NCBI RefSeq assembly: GCF_029960785.1
Contig: NZ_JASBQE010000001.1
Span: 248,001-312,000, forward strand
DNA length: 64,000 bases
Direction of reading: 5' to 3'
From: Polyangium sp. 15x6
GTDB lineage: Bacteria; Myxococcota_A; Polyangia; Polyangiales; Polyangiaceae
The notes under the pieces are model-generated. The model did no database searches. It was given only the letters and a program-made list of their open reading frames with translations, and was not told the origin of the DNA. Below are positions 25,980 to 34,336 of this stretch, piece by piece. Made by a program: the position numbers and the translations under genes. The stretch's first letter is position 1. Every line of letters begins with the position of its first letter.

Positions 25980-28784
25980 TCATTCGTCGCCGTCACGGAC
26001 GCCGTCTTCGTCGCGATCGATGCCGATACGCTCGCCGGAGCCGGGCGGGACGGCGGTGAACGTGAGCTCGGTGTGGAGGAGGTTCGCGACGAGCACCAGC
26101 ATGGCCCGCGAGAGAGGGCCGAACGACTGCTTGCTCGATACGAATTGATTCGCGCCGACATAGAGGAAGCCGATTTCCTCGAACCCGAATCGCATCTTCG
26201 CCACGACGTCGCACTCCCCCTCGTCCGCTCGCGCAAGCAGGAGGTCGACGCGCGCGCTCGCCGCGGCGCCGTTGTCGCTCGTCCACGTGACTTGCTGGCC
26301 GACGATCGGCGCGAGGTTCGAATCGAACGCGAGGATGAATTGCTCGACCTGGCGGCGCTTGATGTCGCCGTCGCCGCCGGGCCGGTCGTCGAACCCATTC
26401 GGGCTGAAGCCGCTCAGGAGGTCGAACCCCGGCGAGTGCATGAAGCGGAAGATCGTATCCTCGGCGCCGTCGTTGAGGAAGCCGAAGCCGCGGACCTGAT
26501 CACCCGTGAGCTCGTTGTGGCCGGGGAGAATCGACGGCACCGCCGGCATCCCGAACATCCCGACCTTCTGATAGAGATTGCGCAGGTGCGGGATCTTCAT
26601 CGGCTGCGGGACCTCGTTGAGGACGTACTGGCCGTCCGTGCCGAAGAAACCCGGGAATGGCTCGCCGTACTGGGAATTCGCGTCGGGGTCGAGGCGGTGG
26701 CAGTCCTCGCACGCGATGATGGCCGCGTCGGGCGTGAAGAAATGGTCACGCCCGGCTTGCTGGTCCGGCGTGAGCGAATTATCGAGGTGCCGGATCGGGT
26801 TCGGCGGGTACATGATCTGGAGGGCGAAATCCGTGAATGCCTCCATGTCGTCGGCCGGGATGGGCTGGGTGCGCCCGAGGAGGCCGACGAACCCGCCCTG
26901 AAACGTCGCGAAGGCCCCGCGCTCGTCGAACGTGCCGTCGTTCGGCTGGGCGCTCGGCTCGGCATTGCCCATGGTGCGGTCGCCGCGCCAGTGCATGGGG
27001 CCGTGGTTCGCCATGCCGCGCAGGCTCTGCGTGGTCATGGGGCCCTTGAGGGAGTCGAGGTTGTCGAACGTCTGGAAGAACTCCGGCAAAGCGAGGCGAA
27101 CCGGCCCCGGAAGCGGGATCGTGGTCTCGTCCGGATTGCCGAGGTCCCAGGCGAGGCTGTCGAAATCGCCGAACACGTGGCAGCTCGCGCAGGACGACTC
27201 GCCGTTGCTGGAGCTGAACCGGGCGTCGTAGAGGTATTGCCGGCCCTCGGTGACGCTCGGGGGCTCGGGGTTGTACATCGGGACGCGCGCGATCACGGTC
27301 TTCGTCGCGGGGTTGACGACGGCGATCTTGTTGTCGAAGCGCGTGAGCACGTAGAGCCGATTGCGCGCTTCGTCGAGCACGAGGCCCGTCGGCCCCACGG
27401 GCTCGCCGCCGTCGTCGAGGACGATGTGGCTCGACGCGCTCGGGACGAAGGTATCGTTCTCGATCTGCGCCGTGTCGAAGATGCCGATCTTGCTCGAGCC
27501 GAGCGCCGCCACGTAGAGCTTCTGGCCGTTTTTCGTGATGGCCATCCCGACCGGGGTCGCGAGGCTCTTCGCGTTCGTGGGGTTCGGGAGCGGCGCGACG
27601 GGCGCGTTGTAATCGATGTGCTTGTTGAGGTGCCGCGGGGTCACGGTGCCATTGCCGAGGACCGTGATCCGGGACTCGTGGAGGTGGCCACGCACGGTCG
27701 AGCCGGCGAACGTCCCCGGTCCCTCGAACCGCTGGAGGTTGTTCGCCTCGGTATTCGTGACGTAGACTTTTCCGTTCGCCGGGTTGACGATCATGTTGAA
27801 GAGGATCGTGCCGACGCCGGAATAAAAGCCCGAAGAGCCCGGGAGCTGGGCCGGCGGGTTCGCGGTGGCGTCGATGACGAAGACGTCCTTGTCGGGGAGG
27901 GAGAAGTTGACGGCCGCGTCCCAGGTATCGCCTTCGTAGTCGACCCAGTGCTCGCCGTCGTATTTGATGATGAGCGCGGTGGGCGCCTGCTCCACGCCGA
28001 GGGAGTCGGTCCTCGGGGCCGGCAGACCTCCGAGCTGGGCCACGAGGTCCCTGTGAATGGACGTCGTTCGATTGCCGGTGTGAAAGCCGGCGGCGTACAC
28101 GCGCGACCCGTCCGGGCTCACCGCGAGCGCGCGCGGCGTGTCGGTGAACAAAGTGATGATGTTGAGGGGAGCGCCTCCGAGTGTGTTCGGGCCGAGATTC
28201 GTCGCGTCGAAGACCCAGACGTCGGCCCGGCCGATACCGGGGGTCGTGAGCTGAGGATCAAAAGGAACGTTCTGACCGCGGTGGGCCGTCGTGATGAAGG
28301 CGCGACGTTTGCCGGGTCCGCCAAACACGATGTCGCGCGGCTCATCGCCGACGAGCAGCGTCCGCACGACGCGCGGCGCGAAGCCGGGCGTCACGTCGAC
28401 CACGCTGACGCTATCGGAGAGATGATTGACCACCCACACCTCGTCATTGCTCCGCGCCGCGACCGCGACGGGCTCGAGGCCCACGGTGACGGAGCCGAGA
28501 TGAACGAGGCCCAGGCTCGTGACGTGGAAAACCTCCAGACGGTTGTCGGGGGTGTTGACCGCATAGAGCCTGTTTCCGTCAGGAGAGAGAGCGAGCGGTC
28601 GTACCTGACCACTCTCGAAGAGCGCAAAGGAGGAGGAGGCCTCGGCCGCCGCCGGCGCCGCGAGCGTCGCGAGGGCGGCCGCAAAACCAAGCGTCGTCCC
28701 GAGGCGGCGACGCGGAATCAGGGTCCGCGCCTCGTTCTCCTGTGAGGGTGAATGCCGTTCGCCCGGAGAGAGCTTCGTGGACAT
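25980..28784 (-). CDS. Beta-propeller (YVTN) protein with c-type cytochrome domains, exported
   Basis: A 934-residue protein with a Sec signal peptide (~30-50, ending APAAAEAS). The N-terminal ~530 residues are YVTN/propeller repeats (VRPLALSPDGNRLYAVNTPD; LEPVAVAARSNDEVWVVN). Haem sites CASCH and CEDCH lie in the C-terminal half with MHWRGDRTMGN and a PNPIRHLDNSLT segment, typical of propeller-cytochromes of deltaproteobacteria related to di-haem peroxidases. It is the second such protein in the window, on the other side of the hybrid kinase and on the kinase's strand; coregulation is possible. Its partner reductase is not visible. Confidence 0.85.
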   Translation of the reverse strand: MSTKLSPGERHSPSQENEARTLIPRRRLGTTLGFAAALATLAAPAAAEASSSFALFESGQVRPLALSPDGNRLYAVNTPDNRLEVFHVTSLGLVHLGSVTVGLEPVAVAARSNDEVWVVNHLSDSVSVVDVTPGFAPRVVRTLLVGDEPRDIVFGGPGKRRAFITTAHRGQNVPFDPQLTTPGIGRADVWVFDATNLGPNTLGGAPLNIITLFTDTPRALAVSPDGSRVYAAGFHTGNRTTSIHRDLVAQLGGLPAPRTDSLGVEQAPTALIIKYDGEHWVDYEGDTWDAAVNFSLPDKDVFVIDATANPPAQLPGSSGFYSGVGTILFNMIVNPANGKVYVTNTEANNLQRFEGPGTFAGSTVRGHLHESRITVLGNGTVTPRHLNKHIDYNAPVAPLPNPTNAKSLATPVGMAITKNGQKLYVAALGSSKIGIFDTAQIENDTFVPSASSHIVLDDGGEPVGPTGLVLDEARNRLYVLTRFDNKIAVVNPATKTVIARVPMYNPEPPSVTEGRQYLYDARFSSSNGESSCASCHVFGDFDSLAWDLGNPDETTIPLPGPVRLALPEFFQTFDNLDSLKGPMTTQSLRGMANHGPMHWRGDRTMGNAEPSAQPNDGTFDERGAFATFQGGFVGLLGRTQPIPADDMEAFTDFALQIMYPPNPIRHLDNSLTPDQQAGRDHFFTPDAAIIACEDCHRLDPDANSQYGEPFPGFFGTDGQYVLNEVPQPMKIPHLRNLYQKVGMFGMPAVPSILPGHNELTGDQVRGFGFLNDGAEDTIFRFMHSPGFDLLSGFSPNGFDDRPGGDGDIKRRQVEQFILAFDSNLAPIVGQQVTWTSDNGAAASARVDLLLARADEGECDVVAKMRFGFEEIGFLYVGANQFVSSKQSFGPLSRAMLVLVANLLHTELTFTAVPPGSGERIGIDRDEDGVRDGDE

Positions 28785-29172
28785 GGCGCCTCTTTCTCGA
28801 TGGGGCGATCAAGCCGAGAGCGCCGCATCGGCACAAAAGGAGGTCATTACGTTCGCCACCGGCGACCGTACGATCCGGGCACGAGTAAATTCTGAGCCCA
28901 AGTGTATCCTACAGAAATGGGTTCGCCTTTCAAGAGCAATTTGAGTCAATTGCATGAACGTCGAACTTTCGACGCGTGTACGGCATCTTCGGGGCGAACC
29001 GAGGCGCACCGAGGCAATGCGCTCGTATTGGCGGATTCTACTTGGGTTGAAATTTGTCGACAAAGAGCGGTGTCGCGCCTGCCCGGTCGTGCTCGATCGC
29101 GACGGGCGCGGGGGGGCGCTCAGTTGATGTCGATAATAAGGAGGGAGGGGAGGACGGTCTTTCGGCACCGCG
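28785..29172. other. 388-base gap, probable promoter region of the propeller-cytochrome gene
   Basis: No plausible gene is found; the frames here lack starts with ribosome sites. The part around 28890-28975 is clearly more AT-rich than its surroundings. On the minus strand it contains TTGAAA-N16-TAGGAT (about 28932 to 28905), a candidate housekeeping promoter for the gene starting at 28784, and a short dyad CGTCGAA-CT-TTCGACG at 28959-28974. The right end is the 3' untranslated part of the lipoprotein gene that stops at 29173. Confidence 0.35.
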
Positions 29173-30945
29173 TCATTTGACGCAGTCGCAGCAAAGGCCG
29201 TCGGCCACGCCGGAGAGCGCCTTGTCGAGGCCTGCGGCGTCGCTCGCCTGCAAGTAGAGGACCTCGCCATTCGGATCCTTGGCGACGAAGCCGCCGGGCC
29301 CTTCCTGGCATCCCGCCGGGAACCCCTTGGCCGTCTGCCCCGCGCAGGCCATGTCGTTGAGGAACGCGGCGCCAACGCCGCCCGGCTGAATGGCGCCCTC
29401 CGCCGAGAAGCCCACCACGAAGGTGCGGATCCCCGAAGCCGCGAGCTGCTGCACGATGGGAAGCGGGCTCGGATCGGGGCAGGACTGGTCCCAGTCCGCG
29501 CCGTCGGTCACGAGCACGACGTATTGGTCGCGGCCGGGCGTGACGCTCTTGAGGAGGTGGTCCGTGGCCGTGAAGAGGGCCTCACCCGTGGGCGTGCTGA
29601 TGCAGATGCGGGTGGTGGCCGGATCGAGGTATTGCTGGATGGCCGCGCCGCTCCCGAGGGCGGGAGGCACGACGATCTCGCCGCTCTCGCAGAATGGATT
29701 CGTCGCCTGCTTCGCGTTCGTGACCCGCTCGGCGAGCGTGATGCACGTCTCGCCGCCCGGATCGCGGGGCCAGAGCTCGAGGCCGTAACGCGCGTGCTTG
29801 TCGCGGGGTGGGGCCACCATCTTCTCGATCGCGGTGACGGCCTGGTACCACTTGCTGCTCGGGTAATCGGGCCCGTCGGCGGGCGTATCGCCGTTCGGGG
29901 TCTTGTGCATCGTGAGCGTGCGGTCGAGGGCGATGAGGATTTCGGGGGGATCACACGTATCGCCGCAATTGCAGCAGAGCTTGCCGCCAATCGACTTGAG
30001 CGCGAGCGCGAGCTCGGTCGCGTTGCCGGCCTTGAGGTAGAGCGACGTGCCCGTGGGATCGGTGGCGGTGAAGTTTCCATTGCCGTCGTCGGCGCAGGGA
30101 GCGGGGAACCCCTTCGCGGTGCCGCCGGCGCAGGCCATGTTGTTGAGGAACTCGGCGCCGACGCCGCCGGGCTGGATGTCACCGGTGGCCGAGAAGCCGA
30201 CGATGTACGTCCTGATGCCCTTTTTCATGAGGGCCTGCGCGATGGGCAAGGGATTCGGGTCGGGGCAGGACTGGTCCCAGTCCGCGCCGTCGGTCACGAG
30301 CACGACGTATTGCTCGCGCCCAGCGGCGGCGATTTCCTGGAGGTGCTGCTCGGCGGTGAGCAGCGCGTTGCCGGTGGGCGTCGTCGTGCAGAGCGTGGTC
30401 GTGGCCGGATCGAGGAGCGCTTGAATGGCCGTGCCTTGATCGAGCCCCGGCGAGATCAGGACCTCGCCCTCCTGGCAGGTGGGGTTCGTCGCTTGCTTCG
30501 TATCGAGCACGCGCTCGGCGAGGGTGATGCAGGTGCCGCCGCCCGGGTCTTTGGGCCAGAGCTCGACGCCGAACCGAATGCCTTTGTCGAGGGGAGGCGC
30601 GACGAGCTGCTCGATGGCCGTGATGGCCTGGAACCATTTCGAGCTCTTGTAATCAGGCCCGTCGTTGGGTGTCCCGCCCTCCGGGGTCTTGTGCATCGTG
30701 AGCGTCCTGTCGAGCACGACGAGCACGTCGGGCGGATCGCAGACCGCGGGTTCGCCGCCGCCGGAGCCGCCCGCGGCGATGAATCCGCCGACGCCGGGGT
30801 CGGCGCCCGTGCCGCCGGAGCCGCCGGATGCAGTGGCGTTCGAGGAGGCGCTGCCGGAGGAGCCGCCATTGCCGCCACATGAGGCAGCGAGGGAGACCGC
30901 GAGGAGAGGGAGAGCGAGGGAGCCAAGGAGGATGCGGGAGATCAT
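29173..30945 (-). CDS. Lipoprotein with two tandem von Willebrand A-like domains
   Basis: A 590-residue protein with a lipoprotein signal (SLAASC at ~23), a Gly/Ser linker, then two consecutive, closely similar domains of about 255 residues. Both begin CDPP, both have LDRTLTMHKTP followed by GPDY and SSKW, both contain VVLVTDGADWDQSCPDP and both end in a Cys pair cluster (CCNC, CCDC). This is a vWA fold whose MIDAS reads DRTLT, that is DxTxT in place of DxSxS. Internal duplication is plain. It should be a surface adhesion or ligand-binding protein. It is monocistronic, facing the MerR-type gene across 97 bases. Confidence 0.85.
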   Translation of the reverse strand: MISRILLGSLALPLLAVSLAASCGGNGGSSGSASSNATASGGSGGTGADPGVGGFIAAGGSGGGEPAVCDPPDVLVVLDRTLTMHKTPEGGTPNDGPDYKSSKWFQAITAIEQLVAPPLDKGIRFGVELWPKDPGGGTCITLAERVLDTKQATNPTCQEGEVLISPGLDQGTAIQALLDPATTTLCTTTPTGNALLTAEQHLQEIAAAGREQYVVLVTDGADWDQSCPDPNPLPIAQALMKKGIRTYIVGFSATGDIQPGGVGAEFLNNMACAGGTAKGFPAPCADDGNGNFTATDPTGTSLYLKAGNATELALALKSIGGKLCCNCGDTCDPPEILIALDRTLTMHKTPNGDTPADGPDYPSSKWYQAVTAIEKMVAPPRDKHARYGLELWPRDPGGETCITLAERVTNAKQATNPFCESGEIVVPPALGSGAAIQQYLDPATTRICISTPTGEALFTATDHLLKSVTPGRDQYVVLVTDGADWDQSCPDPSPLPIVQQLAASGIRTFVVGFSAEGAIQPGGVGAAFLNDMACAGQTAKGFPAGCQEGPGGFVAKDPNGEVLYLQASDAAGLDKALSGVADGLCCDCVK

Positions 30946-31004
30946 GGCAAAGCGTACCTCGGCCCGTGGGGATTCGACTACCCCTCCTTTTTCTCGAAGG
31001 CCCC

Positions 31005-31035
31005 TTGACCCTCACGTCGCGTGAGGGCCTAGAGT
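31005..31035 (+). promoter_or_regulatory. MerR-type promoter with 19-base spacer and perfect dyad
   Basis: TTGACC (31005-31010) and TAGAGT (31030-31035) are spaced by 19 bases, the over-long spacing that MerR-family activators untwist. The spacer carries a perfect dyad, CCCTCACG-TCG-CGTGAGGG (31009-31027). The predicted transcript begins only a few bases before the GTG start at 31043. Autoregulation of the following regulator is strongly suggested. Confidence 0.75.
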
Positions 31036-31042
31036 CCGGTTC

Positions 31043-31816
31043 GTGACTGCGGGAGAGCGCAAAGACAAGGGCACGAAGAAGCGCACGTGGAAGGTGGGAG
31101 AGCTGGCGAAGGCCACGGGGACGTCCGTCCGGACGCTCCACTGGTACGACGAGATAGGGCTCCTCTCGCCGTCCGACCATTCACGCGCGGGATACCGGCT
31201 TTACGGGGAGGGAGACGTGGCCCGGTTGCAGCAGATTTTATCGCTGAGGCAGCTCGGCCTGTCGCTCGACGAGATCCGGGATCTCCTCGCGCGGCCCGAC
31301 GTTTCGCCGCTCTCCATCGTCCGCATGCACATCACGCGTTTGCAAGAACAGATGGAGCTCACCCGAAAGCTCCTCGGTCGCCTGGAGGCGCTCGCTTCCT
31401 GGATGGCCGCGAGCGAGCGCGTATCGGCCGACGAACTTTTGAAGACGATCGAGGTGATGAACATGTTCGATAAATACTACACGAAGGAGCAGCTCGCGGA
31501 GCTCGAGGCGCGGCGGCAGGCGTTCGGCGAGGAGGCGATGCAGGCCGTGCAAGAGGAATGGCCGGCGCTCATCGCGAAGGTCCGCGCGGAAATGGAGAAG
31601 GGCACGCCGCCCGAGGACCCGGCCGTGCAGGCGCTCGCCGGGCGCTGGGCGGAGCTCATCGAGATGTTCACCGGGGGAAACCCGGGCATTCGCCAGTCGC
31701 TCGAAAACCTCTACAAGAACGAGCCCGGCTTCGCGGCGCAGCAGGGATACGACCCGGCGCTCTACGATTACGTGAACCGGGCGCAGGCCGCGCGAAAGGG
31801 AGGCTCGAGCGCATAG
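31043..31816 (+). CDS. MerR family regulator with TipAS antibiotic-recognition domain
   Basis: A 257-residue protein. Residues 15-85 are the MerR winged helix (WKVGELAKATGTSVRTLHWY, DEIGLL, GYRLYGEGD), then a dimerisation coiled coil (~85-140). Residues ~145-250 (YTKEQLAELEARRQ; GNPGIRQSLENLYKNEPGF; YDYVNRAQA) match the TipAS domain, which in Streptomyces TipAL binds thiopeptides. It should activate its own promoter when it traps a ligand. The nearest target is its own promoter, with a 19-base spacer; no efflux gene follows directly. The start is GTG 31043, placed almost at the predicted transcription start. Confidence 0.9.
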   Translation: MTAGERKDKGTKKRTWKVGELAKATGTSVRTLHWYDEIGLLSPSDHSRAGYRLYGEGDVARLQQILSLRQLGLSLDEIRDLLARPDVSPLSIVRMHITRLQEQMELTRKLLGRLEALASWMAASERVSADELLKTIEVMNMFDKYYTKEQLAELEARRQAFGEEAMQAVQEEWPALIAKVRAEMEKGTPPEDPAVQALAGRWAELIEMFTGGNPGIRQSLENLYKNEPGFAAQQGYDPALYDYVNRAQAARKGGSSA

Positions 31817-31882
31817 GACGACATCGACCTTGTCTCGGCCGCGCGACCTGCCGTACCCTGACGCGCCCTCCCGGGCGCGCGC

Positions 31883-32875
31883 ATGGATGACGCAGGTTTT
31901 TACGAGCTCTTCGTGGGGGCCTGGCTCTTCGCCGGGCTCGTCGCGGCCGGGGCCTACGTGGGCGATCGGTTCGTCTCGTACGAAGTCGCCGCCAAGCTGT
32001 CTTCGTATGCGCGGAAGGCGCGGGGCCGCGGGTGGTTCACGACATCGAGGCTACTCCTCGCGGCATCGCGGCGGAGCCTGCCCGCGGCCTACGTGCAGGC
32101 CGAGACCGCAATGGTCCTGTACTATCAGGGCCGGATGGAGGAGGCCTCCCGCGCGATCGACGACGTCCCCGTCTTCGAGGAGCCGAGCGGCGAGTTTGCC
32201 CTCTATGTCGTGAACCTGCTCGTCTGCGTGGATGTGGCGTCCGGGCATTACGCCCGAGCACTCGCGCGCCGCGCGGCATGGTCGCTCGCGCAGAACGACG
32301 CGATTCTGTGCATCAACGAGGCCGAGGCGCTGGCGAACCTCGGCCGCTGGGAGGAGTCGCTCGCGCATGTGCGGCGGGCCCTCGAATCCGACGAGCCGCT
32401 CGCCCGCACGGGCGCAGCGCTGCACGGGACGTGGGTGCTCGCCTTGCAAGCGCGCGCCGCGGAGGCGCGTGCTCGGTTTGCCCTCGCGCGCGAGGCCGAC
32501 CTCCCGGACGATTTCCGGAGCGAATACCATTTCGCCGAGGCCTTCCTGTGCCTCGCCGAGGGGGACCCTGCGGCTGCGCGGCGCGCGGTCCTCCGCGGCG
32601 ACGCGGTCGCGAGACGCGCGTCGTCGCGGCGCAACGCGCTCTTTTTGCTCGGCCGCATCGACGCCCGCGAAGGGCGCTTCGAGGAGGCGCTCGCGCGGTT
32701 CGAGGAGGGCGCGCGGCACGTGTTCCGTGGGCAGGGAGGCGATGGCCTGCTCGCCTGGGGAGATACGCTCGCGTCGCTCGGGCGCGCGGAGCAGGCGGCC
32801 GTGGCGTGGCAGCTCGTGATCGAAAGAGATCCCGAGTCATACGCGGCGGCGCTCGCGCGGGAGCGCCTCGGTTGA
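31883..32875 (+). CDS. Tetratricopeptide repeat protein with N-terminal membrane anchor
   Basis: A 330-residue protein with one hydrophobic segment near residues 5-26 (FVGAWLFAGLVAAGAYVGD) and about seven degenerate TPR units, for example QNDAILCINEAEALANLGRW and EEALARFEEGARHVF. The TPR part probably faces the cytoplasm and scaffolds other proteins; no enzymatic motif is seen. It starts 66 bases after the MerR gene on the same strand. Its stop is four bases from the stop of the convergent oxidase-like gene. Confidence 0.7.
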   Translation: MDDAGFYELFVGAWLFAGLVAAGAYVGDRFVSYEVAAKLSSYARKARGRGWFTTSRLLLAASRRSLPAAYVQAETAMVLYYQGRMEEASRAIDDVPVFEEPSGEFALYVVNLLVCVDVASGHYARALARRAAWSLAQNDAILCINEAEALANLGRWEESLAHVRRALESDEPLARTGAALHGTWVLALQARAAEARARFALAREADLPDDFRSEYHFAEAFLCLAEGDPAAARRAVLRGDAVARRASSRRNALFLLGRIDAREGRFEEALARFEEGARHVFRGQGGDGLLAWGDTLASLGRAEQAAVAWQLVIERDPESYAAALARERLG

Positions 32876-32879
32876 GCGA

Positions 32880-33440
32880 TCAACCTGATTTTCCGAAGTC
32901 GAGCCCCGGCAGTCCGTCGAGGCTCGTCGCGTTCTTTTTCTCCATGTATTCGCGCATCCCCTCCGGCCCTTTGTGCTCGGCCCAATCCGCGAGCTGGGTC
33001 CGTTCCTCGACGAACTCGTACAAAGGCACGCCGTACCCGCACGACGTCGCGATCCGCGTGGCCTCGATACGCAAAATCGCGCGCTCGCCGGGCCGCGGCG
33101 GCCCGAAGTGCTCGCGTAGGGCCGCGAATCGCGGGTCGCTGGGCTCGAAGGCCTCGGCGCGTCCGTGAATGCGGAGGATACGCGGCGGTCCTTCGAATGC
33201 GCAGAAGAGCACCACGATGCGCCCGTTCTCGCGGGCGTGCGCGATCGTCTCGACGCCGCTCCCTGCGAAATCCAGGTATCCGAGCGTGCGCGGACCGAGC
33301 ACGCGCAGCGTATCGTGCCCCTTCGGCGAGAGGTTCACGAATCCGTCCCCGGCGAGCGGCGCCGTGGCGACGAAAAACATGTGTTGCCGCCCGATGAACC
33401 CGATGAGCTCCTCATCGAGGCTGTCGTAGAGTTTTCCCAC
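32880..33440 (-). CDS. Pyridoxamine 5'-phosphate oxidase family protein
   Basis: A 186-residue protein from GTG 33440, the only start that avoids overlap with the divergent methyltransferase gene at 33489. The split-barrel flavin fold is indicated by FFVATAPLAGDGFVNLSPKG, YLDFAGSGVETIAHARENGR and IVVLFCAFEGPPRILRIHGR. These belong to PPOX-class proteins that bind FMN or F420; the true PLP-synthesis residues are not evident, so the substrate is unknown. Confidence 0.8.
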   Translation of the reverse strand: MGKLYDSLDEELIGFIGRQHMFFVATAPLAGDGFVNLSPKGHDTLRVLGPRTLGYLDFAGSGVETIAHARENGRIVVLFCAFEGPPRILRIHGRAEAFEPSDPRFAALREHFGPPRPGERAILRIEATRIATSCGYGVPLYEFVEERTQLADWAEHKGPEGMREYMEKKNATSLDGLPGLDFGKSG

Positions 33441-33488
33441 GGCCGACGAGGGTAGCAGACTCCGCGCGCTCCATGGTATGTAACGGCC

Positions 33489-34277
33489 ATGGATCCCTCC
33501 GAAACCTGGCTCCAGCGCTGGCACGACGTTCGCCCCGGGGCCACGTCGCGCGCGTTCCTCCGCGGAAAACCCTCGACCTACGAATGGCTCGCCGAGCATG
33601 CGCGGCCGGGCGATCGGGTGCTCGATCTCGCGTGCGGCGACGGGGCGCTGCTCTCGCTGCTTCGAGCCCGCGGCATCCAGGGCGCCGTGGGGATCGATAT
33701 GAGCGAGGGTGAGCTCGCGGCGGCGCGCGCGCGGCTCGGGCCGGAGGCGACCCTCGTGAAGGGGCGAGCGCAGGAACTCCCCTTCGAGGATTCTTCGTTC
33801 GACCTCGTCACGTGCCACCTCGCGCTCATGTTGATGCGCCCCGTGGAGGAGGCCCTCGCCGAGGTGCGGCGCGTCTTGCGGCCCGGCGGCGCCTTCGCGG
33901 CCGTGGTGGGCGGCCGTATCGCGGGGCCGACCGACGATGCGTGGACGCTGCTCGTGCGTCGCCTCCGCGAAGAGCCCTTCGAGGGGCCGTCGATCGGTGA
34001 CCTTCGGACCTACAGCGAAGAGGGGCTCCGGGAGCTGCTCCAGCCTTTCGTGAACGTGCGGATCGAGCCCATCCTCGTCGATTTGTCGGGCACGCCCGAC
34101 CAGGTCCTCGCCCAGTTCCGGGAGACGTACGACATCACTCGAATGGTGCCCGCCCGCGTGTCGGCCTTTGAAGAGGCCCTTCGCGTGGATTGGCAGGCCC
34201 TCCTGCGGCCGGACGGAACGCTGCCCTGCTCCATGGGAACGAGGTGGGTCTCGGCCACGACGCAGGCGCCTCGATAA
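33489..34277 (+). CDS. Class I SAM-dependent methyltransferase
   Basis: A 262-residue protein with the methyltransferase-11 pattern. Motif I VLDLACGDGALL at ~38-49, an acidic end of strand 2 (VGIDMS), motif for strand 4 DSSFDLVTCHLALM and LRPGGAFAAVV. The substrate is not predictable; the domain resembles UbiE/MenG-type small-molecule methyltransferases. It is divergent from the PPOX gene across 48 bases. The C-terminal part is helical and may form a lid. Confidence 0.85.
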   Translation: MDPSETWLQRWHDVRPGATSRAFLRGKPSTYEWLAEHARPGDRVLDLACGDGALLSLLRARGIQGAVGIDMSEGELAAARARLGPEATLVKGRAQELPFEDSSFDLVTCHLALMLMRPVEEALAEVRRVLRPGGAFAAVVGGRIAGPTDDAWTLLVRRLREEPFEGPSIGDLRTYSEEGLRELLQPFVNVRIEPILVDLSGTPDQVLAQFRETYDITRMVPARVSAFEEALRVDWQALLRPDGTLPCSMGTRWVSATTQAPR

Positions 34278-34336
34278 CGAGATCCTTGCGCCCGCGTGAA
34301 TACGCGGGCACGCTCCCGCAACGCACGGTCATCCCC

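Noticed and set aside
25947-28745. 932-residue plus-strand frame
   Set aside because: Antisense to the exported propeller-cytochrome, which has haem motifs and a signal peptide.
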